Source of the DNA: Oligoflexales bacterium
GTDB lineage: Bacteria > Bdellovibrionota > Oligoflexia > Oligoflexales > Oligoflexaceae
Reading direction: 5' to 3'
DNA: 17,179 nucleotides
Assembly: GCA_015232735.1 (NCBI GenBank)
Contig: JADFZC010000020.1
Span: forward strand, 1 to 17,179
Part shown: positions 6,768 through 13,694 of the stretch, piece by piece
Layout: every line of letters starts with the position of its first letter
How positions within the stretch are numbered: the stretch's first letter is position 1
Made by a program: the position numbers and the translations under genes
The notes under the pieces: model-generated
Databases searched by the model: none
What the model saw: the letters and a program-made list of their open reading frames with translations, nothing else
Told to the model about the DNA's origin: nothing

Positions 6768-8183
6768 ATGTTATTTCAGTCTCGCGAATTTTTTATACTA
6801 TTTGTTATTACTTTTGGATTTTACTTATTTTTGCCACGCAAGCCGCAAAATGTTTTGTTGCTAATAGCGAGTTACGTCTTTTATGGCTGGTGGGATTATA
6901 AGTTTCTATATCTTTTGATTTTCACAACACTGGTTGATTTTTATACTGGTTTAGGAATATATGGAGCGAAAAGCGCTTCTAGAAAACGGATTTTTTTGTT
7001 GATTTCAGTGTTAATAAATTTAGGTGTTTTAGGTCTATTTAAATATTATAATTTTTTTATTGAATCGACTAATGAGATCCTCGGAATTTTTGGCATATTT
7101 CCGAAAATGGAGCTTTTAAATGTAATTTTGCCCATAGGAATCTCTTTTTATACGTTTAAAAGCCTTTGTTACACGATCGATATCTATCGCGAAAATATAA
7201 AACCATGTAGAAGCCTCAGCGATTTTTGTCTTTACGTTGCTTTTTTTCCCCAATTGATCGCAGGTCCAATTCAAAGAGCGGATCATCTGATACCTCAGAT
7301 TGAATCGTCACGAAGAGTATCATTCGATCAACTATTGAGTGGGGTGATTTTAGCAAGTTATGGATTTTTAAAAAAACTTGCAATTGCAGATAATTTGGCA
7401 CGGATAGTTAATCCAGTATTTAGCGATGTCGCTCATGCCAGTGTATGGGAGATTATGACTGCAACTGTATTGTTTGGTTTTCAAATTTATGCTGATTTTT
7501 CGGGCTATACCGATATTGCACGAGGATGTGCTCGTATATTAGGATTCAATTTAACAATTAACTTTAATAGTCCATACTTTGCGCGATCACCAATCGAATT
7601 CTGGGAAAGATGGCATATTAGTCTATCTACTTGGTTTAAAGATTACCTCTATCTTCCTTTAGCGTTTCACTATATGCGAAAGCCTGGGGGTGTTTTGAAT
7701 AAGTACAAGGCACACTTATTTTCCATGGCTCTTATTGGGTTGTGGCATGGAGCCGAGCTGAAATTTATTTTATTTGGCTTGTATTGGGGGATTTGGATTG
7801 CCATATATAGTAGCAAAAGACGTTGGTTTAACAATATTTCAAGCTCAGTGGCAATTATGATTAATTTTGTAATCGTGTGTTTTGGATGGCTTATTTTTCG
7901 AATTGGAAATTTGAGAGATTTTAAATATTTTTTATACAACTGGAAATTAAAGGGTGACATCTTTTCGTTTGATCGACTTTTTCTGTATTGTTCGTTAACC
8001 ATTTTAGTAATGCTGCTGATCGATTATATTTTCTATAAATATCCTAATTTTCAGATGGAAGTTCAAAAAATCGATAAAACCATTTTGTGTTATTTTATGA
8101 TCATGTTAGTTACGATTTTTGGACTTATTGTATTTGTATCCAAGCCATTAGCAAATCAAGATTTCATATATTTTCAGTTTTAG
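6768..8183 (+). CDS. MBOAT-family O-acyltransferase (AlgI-like), intact active site
   Basis: A 471-residue polytopic inner-membrane acyltransferase close to the AlgI pattern. It has MLFQSREFF at the N-terminus, PIGISFYTFKSLCYTIDIY, FFPQLIAGPI, DFSGYTDIARG, FWERWHISLSTW with H283, and GLWHG with H327, the catalytic His of the family. I chose ATG 6768 over a possible TTG at 6762 because MLF-S-EF is the usual family start and the ATG follows the SGNH stop by 2 bp. It probably takes an acyl group from a cytoplasmic donor, plausibly the ACP of this operon, and transfers it across the membrane. It is the last gene of the rightward operon. Confidence 0.92.
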   Translation: MLFQSREFFILFVITFGFYLFLPRKPQNVLLLIASYVFYGWWDYKFLYLLIFTTLVDFYTGLGIYGAKSASRKRIFLLISVLINLGVLGLFKYYNFFIESTNEILGIFGIFPKMELLNVILPIGISFYTFKSLCYTIDIYRENIKPCRSLSDFCLYVAFFPQLIAGPIQRADHLIPQIESSRRVSFDQLLSGVILASYGFLKKLAIADNLARIVNPVFSDVAHASVWEIMTATVLFGFQIYADFSGYTDIARGCARILGFNLTINFNSPYFARSPIEFWERWHISLSTWFKDYLYLPLAFHYMRKPGGVLNKYKAHLFSMALIGLWHGAELKFILFGLYWGIWIAIYSSKRRWFNNISSSVAIMINFVIVCFGWLIFRIGNLRDFKYFLYNWKLKGDIFSFDRLFLYCSLTILVMLLIDYIFYKYPNFQMEVQKIDKTILCYFMIMLVTIFGLIVFVSKPLANQDFIYFQF

Positions 8184-8325
8184 ATGTAGGCTCTGCTTCT
8201 GCACCTGATGAATAAATTTTTGGGTTAGGTTATTCCAAATGTTCCCATGAGCACAAATACCGTGGTACGAGCCTTCAGAGGTTCGGCTTTAGGACAAAAA
8301 AATTATTATGATTTAAAAACTTGGA

Positions 8326-8344
8326 GACAGCTAAAGTCGCTGTC
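8326..8344 (-). terminator. Weak hairpin after the leftward operon
   Basis: GACAGC (8326-8331) and GCTGTC (8339-8344) form a perfect 6-bp stem with a 7-nt loop. It lies about 24 bp past the stop of the leftward radical SAM gene. Read in that direction, it is followed after a few bases by TTTTT and more A/T-rich sequence. This is compatible with a weak intrinsic terminator of the leftward operon; the stem is short and the T run is not directly adjacent. No convincing terminator was found for the rightward operon between 8184 and 8325. Confidence 0.35.
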
Positions 8345-8367
8345 ATCTGGTAATCGGTCGTTGATTG

Positions 8368-9413
8368 CTATTCCTCTCTCACACTACTGGAATAACTCGT
8401 TTTCTGAATCTTCTTTGACCCTAAATACATCTTTACCACATTAAAAATTGCTTCGAAATTAAGAGAAAGCCATAAATTGTACTCGACGCTACAAGCTACA
8501 TCACATGTCTTACATTGACACGCTTGAAGAAAATGAAAAGCTTCTTTCACTGATGTTGATCTTAAGTTCAATGCTTTTTCCTTATCCAGGATGTGAAGAC
8601 ACGAATGCAGATTTCCATTCGCATCTATCTGACATGAAGCTCTACCATTCCAACATCGAACAATTCCCATTTGATACCCTTTCTTATGATAATTTTCTTC
8701 TTTTCGGTGAACAATTCGATTTAGGAAAGTGTTTGACATTGCAATATATCTATTTTTCTTTTTTTCATCTCTGATTTGTCTGGCCACTTCCTTTAGTTCA
8801 GAGTCATTTAGCTTCCAATCAGAAACATCAGAAGACAATTCTGAAATCTGACTAACGATTTGCATGTTTAGTAAGCATTTTTTTTCTTCAGCAAATCTGG
8901 AAAGAAATTTTATCTGATTGACATTTTTTTTTGTTATGACAGCATTTATGTAAATGGGAACCTTGCCTTCCAAGACATCGATGGCTTTAATCACTTTTTC
9001 ATAAGATCCAACTCCTCTGAATTCATCATGAATCTCCTGAGGTCCATCAAGTGATAAAAAAACGCCATCGGTTCGAGACAGTAGATCAATATACTTGGGA
9101 ACAAGAAATCCATTTGAGTAGACATGCACGATCATTCCATATGATTTTGCCCTTTCAATGATTAAGGAAAGATCCTTTCTTAGCAGTGCCTCGCCCCCAT
9201 ACAGTCCAACTCGCACAGTGCCTAATGCCGCTAACTCATCAATTATTGATAGTGCCCGTGAGGTATCTATTTCGTCCTTATTACGGTTTGGAATATTGCA
9301 ATATTTACAGTGAGCATTACAACGGTTGGTTAAAAAAAAAGAACAAACATTGGGACGCGCCGTCGCAGCAAATATATTTTTATCAATGAAGGCGCCATTT
9401 TTAGAAAACTCAT
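8368..9413 (-). CDS. Radical SAM/SPASM-like protein with a probable -1 frame break near its N-terminus
   Basis: A radical SAM enzyme with the cluster motif CNAHCKYC and the SAM-binding YGGE segment. A Cys-rich C-terminal region (CQIDANGNLHSC, then CKTCDVAC) is likely to hold an extra iron-sulfur cluster, as in SPASM/twitch domains. The rest is a clear paralogue of the protein at 11370-12410. Start choice: the frame that holds the enzyme can only begin at TTG 9432, with no ribosome site. A perfect site (CCGGAGG) sits just before ATG 9413 in another frame, which encodes RRRVPMF just where the paralogue has RRVPVV. That frame hits TAA right after a run of nine T (9332-9340); a -1 shift there joins the two parts. 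The gene may therefore use slippage, carry a recent deletion, or hold a sequencing error. Last gene of the leftward operon. Substrate unknown. Confidence 0.8.
9330..9340 (-). other. T9 slippery run followed at once by TAA (putative frameshift site)
   Basis: On the minus strand the ATG-9413 frame reads CTT TTT TTT TAA. Re-pairing one base back on the T run converts the stop into TTA and continues as LTNRCNAHC in the radical SAM frame. Runs of nine T or more allow RNA polymerase slippage, and T TTT TTT is also a ribosomal -1 slippery heptamer. The short unshifted product would be 27 residues (9330-9413). Confidence 0.5.
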
Positions 9414-9448
9414 ATATCCTCCGGTTCCTCAAGATTTTTTATTAACTG

Positions 9449-9749
9449 TCAATTAAATACATCATTAATAAGCAAAAGTCTACCGTTGACAATCCGCTTA
9501 TTCCCTCCAATAATCCCCACCAAAGATTCTGCATCAACAAATCACCATTTTTATAGTTCCAATCGAAAGTTACTGAAAAGACACTTCAGATAACTCGGAT
9601 TCCTGATAATCATATTAGCTCTTTCATATTTTCATAACTCATCAGTGAACTGCTTTTTTACTCATTGCCTCGCACAGTTCATCTTAGCCAATGCTGTCTG
9701 CAATCAACCAGGATATTCGCTTTTCATAAAAATTAACCGGAATAGTCGT
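9449..9749 (-). pseudogene. Gene-free gap with degenerate coding-like fragments
   Basis: The 317 bp between the two radical SAM genes hold no intact gene. On the minus strand three protein-like pieces are visible. The first, 9645-9749, directly follows the stop of the upstream gene in the same frame, has one internal stop, and ends DELCEAMSKKAVH. The second, MIIRNPSYLKCLFSNFRLEL, spans 9551-9613. The third, 9449-9541, is in the same frame as the second but beyond two stops and reads VDAESLVGIIGGNKRIVNGR. DELCEAMSKKAV, with a nearby SYENMKELI in another frame, is faintly like the end of a GT4 glycosyltransferase. I cannot name the others. Decay of a gene once present here is an inference; chance open frames in AT-rich DNA are the alternative. 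Confidence 0.3.
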
Positions 9750-11366
9750 TCAGGAAATTTCTGGCTCTTTTCGTGAGTAACCTATTCTTCTACTTAAAAA
9801 ATTCAATTTGGAAAATAAAGCTTTTACACGATGATATGTTAACATTATATACCATGGAAAGGTGCTATAATCCCCGAAGCGAGCTTGATTGAGAGCCCTT
9901 CTGATCAATGAACATTTGTAAAAAATTGATTTCAATCTTGGATATAGACGTTCCTCACGCCCTTTAATAAGCATGAGCATTGATCTTAAGAGAAATCTCG
10001 GTGGATGAATGACTGCAAATATGCTAATTAATATATTAATAGCCGTGGGTCTATAGGAGAACATATATTCTTTATCAATATGGCTTTTAACAATGTCTTC
10101 ACTTGCATATTTCTCAGAAAGCTCCGTATACGGCATAAACTGCAGCGAGAAAAGATTCATCGTGAAGGGTGGGGATAACTCTCCCAGCAATTGAATGGAA
10201 TCATACAAATTGCTAACGGTTTCCATCGGGTTATCCAATATGACCTCAAGTGCCGGTGCAGCCATCCTGTTCTTAAATTCCGATAGGATTGCTAGAGCAT
10301 TTTTTATGGTAGGTATCTGGGCGGCACGCCGATATAACTTCAAGATGTCAGTATTAGCTGCTTCTATGCCAATTTTAATCCGGCATAGTCCAGAATTTGT
10401 CAATATCTCAAATTTCCTCTTGGTAACCGAAACTGGATTTGTTCCTGAAAGGATAAATTTTATTCCAATCTCCCTCTTGAACAGCTCCGCAAAACGAGCA
10501 AGTTCCTCCTCTGACCTTCCGAGGAAGTTGCTATCATAAAATATGACATAATCTATCGGAAATGATTTCATCACCTCTTTTATTTCTTTTATGATATACT
10601 CCGGTGATGGGCCACGGTACTTCGCATAATCCTTGTCCAGATCAATAAATTTTGACTGTGAGCAAAAACTGCACCTATGGGGACATCCCACTGACCAGAT
10701 CGTATTGTAAGTCGTACCCACATGTGTTAGGAATTTTTGCATGGTGACCGGTCTAAGCTCTCCTGTTTCATAACTGAAAAAAAATTGATCTTCGAGGGTA
10801 TAATCCATGAAAGGCATTTTTTCCAATTCATCGGCACTCATTAAGGGCGCTCGTGGATGCTTATGAATTTCAGTTCCCGTGTTTACCCAAGTATTGGGAA
10901 TACCGGTGATTTCACTTCCATCCCGCACCCTGTTTAAAAATTTGACAAAAGCCCGCTCTCCCTCTCCCTGAATCAGAATATCACAAAAACTGATGCAGTC
11001 CTCAGGATCAAGCGTCGGATGATAACCACCAATAATTATTTTCGCCTTTGGATTCACCCGCCTGATTTCGTCGCATATTTTCTTTCCAATATTCCGCTGT
11101 ACAGACATCAGAGAAAAAGCGATGACATCACCATCTGAAAGCAATTCTCCGAGTTTACGAATAGCCGAGTCATTCTGAATATAATTAACGGAAAATCCAA
11201 CTCCTGTCTTCTGTTGCCACCAGCTCCCTGCGAGGGAGGCCTTGTCATCATAATCGAGAAAATAAATCGAATCGATTTTGTAACCTGCCTGCTTAGCCGC
11301 TGCGACAACGCGTCTAAAGCCGATAGCGATAATATTGCGGTCCATGCTTATAGCATATATTTTCAT
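9750..11366 (-). CDS. B12-binding-domain radical SAM protein
   Basis: A 538-residue protein. Residues 1-145 form a Rossmann-like cobalamin-binding type domain, with the segments IAFSLMSVQ, IIGGYHPTLDPE and LIQGEGE typical of the BchE/RumT-like group. The radical SAM domain follows, with cluster motif CPHRCSFC (C228, C232, C235). The C-terminal 100 residues are basic, with no recognised domain. Members of this class catalyse methyl transfer to unreactive carbons, ring closures or other radical steps; the substrate here is unknown. The classical DxHxxG cobalamin motif is not obvious, which is common in this group, so B12 use is assumed from the family. It starts 3 bp after the preceding radical SAM gene. 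It is flanked on both sides by the two paralogous radical SAM/SPASM-like genes, so the three may form one pathway. Confidence 0.88.
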   Translation of the reverse strand: MKIYAISMDRNIIAIGFRRVVAAAKQAGYKIDSIYFLDYDDKASLAGSWWQQKTGVGFSVNYIQNDSAIRKLGELLSDGDVIAFSLMSVQRNIGKKICDEIRRVNPKAKIIIGGYHPTLDPEDCISFCDILIQGEGERAFVKFLNRVRDGSEITGIPNTWVNTGTEIHKHPRAPLMSADELEKMPFMDYTLEDQFFFSYETGELRPVTMQKFLTHVGTTYNTIWSVGCPHRCSFCSQSKFIDLDKDYAKYRGPSPEYIIKEIKEVMKSFPIDYVIFYDSNFLGRSEEELARFAELFKREIGIKFILSGTNPVSVTKRKFEILTNSGLCRIKIGIEAANTDILKLYRRAAQIPTIKNALAILSEFKNRMAAPALEVILDNPMETVSNLYDSIQLLGELSPPFTMNLFSLQFMPYTELSEKYASEDIVKSHIDKEYMFSYRPTAINILISIFAVIHPPRFLLRSMLMLIKGREERLYPRLKSIFYKCSLIRRALNQARFGDYSTFPWYIMLTYHRVKALFSKLNFLSRRIGYSRKEPEIS

Positions 11367-11369
11367 TTT

Positions 11370-12410
11370 TCACCTGATTCTGTTTTTTATGAACTTAAGT
11401 CCGGTAATGACTGACTCAAGCCTTAGGTTGAATAAATTATTGAACTCCGTTGAGAATGGGCAATAATGACATGAAATACCACTCAATTTTTCCCAAGCCC
11501 CCTTTACCCCATACTCCTCAATGGAATACGAGAAACCGGGTTCGCCATATTGGGAAGCACATGGATGAATGAAGCCATTTGAATCCACCCAACATACCAA
11601 ATTACCCATTACACATCTTTCATAGCTTTTCATCGCTTCCCTGTCGGACCGCTGCAAATAAGCGGAATAGGAATGATTATTGCCCCAGTTGATAATTGCC
11701 TTTATTCCGATATTTGAATTGTTTGTCCTCAGCTCACCCCTCTTTTTAAATTTATAAATCTCCCTGTAAAAATTTTGTATATGACCGTTATCGACCAGAT
11801 CTTTACCTTTCGCGGCGCCTGTGGGGGAAGGTATGCAAAAATTCAGATAGGTATCATATTTTTTGGCGACATCCATCAAGGGGAGCAGGACATTTTCAAC
11901 TGTCGACTCTTTCGAGATGACAATATGAAGGTGAAATGGAATCGTGTTTTTATGGCAAAGCTCCGATGCTACCATGATCGCATTATACACCCCTGGTCCC
12001 CTGAATTTATCGGTAATTTCCATGTTTCCATCGATACTCAACTGAATCTGGTCACAATTTTTTAATGCCTTGACATATTTTTCAAAACCTATGCCATTAG
12101 TCGTTACGGAACAATACATTCCCCTTTTTTTCACGTATTCAATGATTTCAGCCAAATTACGATGCAACAATGGTTCACCACCCTGAAGCATCAGAATGCG
12201 CGTACCCATCGCATAAAATTCATCAATCCTGGATTTTATCTTTTCCAATGGAACGTCATGTCCCTTATTATTATCATGTTGCGAATAACAATAGGTACAT
12301 TTTAAATTGCACCGGCTTGTAATGCTCATGGAAACCACAACAGGAACGCGGCGCTTTACAATCCGATACGTAAGGGCAGAACCAAATACATGAATAAGTG
12401 TTAATTTCAT
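11370..12410 (-). CDS. Radical SAM/SPASM-like protein
   Basis: A 346-residue radical SAM enzyme. The cluster motif CNLKCTYC occupies C34, C38 and C41, the SAM-binding segment reads LQGGEPLLHR, and a later strand reads IQLSIDG. The C-terminal part carries CWVDSNGFIHPC and CHYC, fitting an auxiliary cluster as in SPASM/twitch proteins. The very end (FNNLFNLRLESV) parallels the paralogue at 8368-9413, and the two share the short RRVP segment before the motif. Start ATG 12410 has only a poor ribosome site (GGAAAC about 10 nt upstream). The 79-bp gap to the GT9 gene contains TATAAT in the right orientation (12445-12450), so a minor internal promoter is possible, though no good -35 is seen. Substrate unknown; a peptide or glycan-precursor substrate are both compatible with the family. 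Confidence 0.87.
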   Translation of the reverse strand: MKLTLIHVFGSALTYRIVKRRVPVVVSMSITSRCNLKCTYCYSQHDNNKGHDVPLEKIKSRIDEFYAMGTRILMLQGGEPLLHRNLAEIIEYVKKRGMYCSVTTNGIGFEKYVKALKNCDQIQLSIDGNMEITDKFRGPGVYNAIMVASELCHKNTIPFHLHIVISKESTVENVLLPLMDVAKKYDTYLNFCIPSPTGAAKGKDLVDNGHIQNFYREIYKFKKRGELRTNNSNIGIKAIINWGNNHSYSAYLQRSDREAMKSYERCVMGNLVCWVDSNGFIHPCASQYGEPGFSYSIEEYGVKGAWEKLSGISCHYCPFSTEFNNLFNLRLESVITGLKFIKNRIR

Positions 12411-12489
12411 GGCGTTTTTGTTTCCAGCATTTTAAGTTCAATATATTATAAATCTCTGAAATCCCTATATATTGACATTTCTCATATCA

Positions 12490-13692
12490 TCATCTTGTTG
12501 CGAAATATTTTCGATATATAGATTCAAGCCTCTCTTCAACACATTTAAAAACCTCTTCTACGCCTATTTCCTTCATGCAGCGATTCTCATTGCAGAAGTC
12601 AAAACCTTTATTATGGTATACGTTCAGACAAGGACTGCAATATAAGCTTTTGTAAAAGACAGTTGTTTTTTTATTCGCAGGTTTGTAGAGCACCGGCGTT
12701 TCAGGACCAAACAATACTATCGACTGAGTCTGATATCCGGCAGTGAACTGCGCCGGTCCACTGTCGTTTGATATCATCAAGGCTGTTTTTTCTATCAAAA
12801 CCAGAAGTTCCCGTATCGATGTCTTTCCTGCAAGATTCACAATATTGGCTCCGTCACCAACCATCGCTACAAGGTTATTTACCTGCAGAATATCTTCATT
12901 TGCACCAAGAAGAATGATCTTAATACCAGGATAATGAATAGAGATCTGTTTAATAAGTTTTGCGTAATTTCCGAGAGGCCAATTGCGATGATAACATAAA
13001 TCACTACAATTTGCGTTTACTAACACATATGGCTCCTCATCTTTAAGCCCAGTTTTCTCTTTTACTCTTGGGAAATATTCTGATGAAAAAGAAGGCAGCG
13101 AAAAAGAAAAATATTCAGGGTTCCTCTTTACTCCAAGTACTCTTGCCATTTCAAAAAATATGTCCGATATATTCCTATAATGATTGAAATTGATAGTAAA
13201 TGACTGAAGTCGTCCACGATAAGCGTTTATCGAGTAAAACCCAACTCTAAACCGGGAACGACACAACAACGCGAAAATCGTGGAAAACTTTGCAAAGAAC
13301 TCAAGATCGAATGATAAATCCAGCTTATAGCGCCAAAGACGAAAAATACCCCAAATGATATCTTTGATGAATACAAAAAAATTATCTCTGCGCACAATGA
13401 TCACATTATCGATACAATTCATTATACTCGCAAATTCAGCATTCGAACTGAAGGTGATCAAATGCAGCTTGGCATTTGGATAATTGATTTTCAAGGCCCT
13501 AAAAAGCGGAAATGCCCGAAATAAACTGCCCACCCCAAAAAACTTTATAATAAGGATATTCCTTACTTTTTCTGGAAGCAACATCTCGTTATGGCCCCAA
13601 AATATTCCCTTTAAATAATATGGGACGTCCAGAACGGAACATATCAGGCTCCCAAACAGTTTATCGATCCTTCGCATCGTATTAGTATTCAT
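12490..13692 (-). CDS. GT9-family glycosyltransferase (heptosyltransferase-like)
   Basis: A 400-residue protein of the ADP-heptose:LPS heptosyltransferase family. After about 40 extra N-terminal residues it shows ILIIKFFGVGSLFRAFPLFRAL, the nucleotide-sugar part NDSGPAQFTAG (D310) and FGPETPVLY. A Cys cluster (CSPC, then FCNENRCM) near the C-terminus is common in GT9 relatives. It should transfer a sugar, by family a heptose or similar, to a lipid-linked or LPS acceptor at the inner face of the cytoplasmic membrane. It is the only complete glycosyltransferase in the window, lies 2 bp after the B12-radical-SAM/methyltransferase fusion, and links the radical SAM operon to cell-surface glycan synthesis. 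The canonical WaaC/WaaF identity cannot be claimed; the divergence and neighbours suggest a variable-region role. Confidence 0.88.
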   Translation of the reverse strand: MNTNTMRRIDKLFGSLICSVLDVPYYLKGIFWGHNEMLLPEKVRNILIIKFFGVGSLFRAFPLFRALKINYPNAKLHLITFSSNAEFASIMNCIDNVIIVRRDNFFVFIKDIIWGIFRLWRYKLDLSFDLEFFAKFSTIFALLCRSRFRVGFYSINAYRGRLQSFTINFNHYRNISDIFFEMARVLGVKRNPEYFSFSLPSFSSEYFPRVKEKTGLKDEEPYVLVNANCSDLCYHRNWPLGNYAKLIKQISIHYPGIKIILLGANEDILQVNNLVAMVGDGANIVNLAGKTSIRELLVLIEKTALMISNDSGPAQFTAGYQTQSIVLFGPETPVLYKPANKKTTVFYKSLYCSPCLNVYHNKGFDFCNENRCMKEIGVEEVFKCVEERLESIYRKYFATR

Positions 13693-13694
13693 CT

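Noticed and set aside
8264..8290. Possible terminator hairpin (GAGCC/GGCTT) for the rightward operon
   Set aside because: The stem is only four to five pairs with a wobble pair and a long loop, and no T run follows directly.
8247..8444. 65-codon open frame on the plus strand after the second MBOAT
   Set aside because: It overlaps the end of the radical SAM gene antisense, has no clear ribosome site and matches no family I know. Noted only as a possible remnant.
8505..8774. 89-codon plus-strand frame inside the leftward radical SAM gene
   Set aside because: Antisense shadow of a gene with clear cluster motifs. No independent support.
9442..9534. 30-codon frame starting MQNLWWGLLEGISG, considered as a RiPP precursor for the radical SAM enzymes
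   Set aside because: No ribosome binding site, no Cys/Gly-rich or repeated core, and overlapping frames are equally open. More likely debris or chance.
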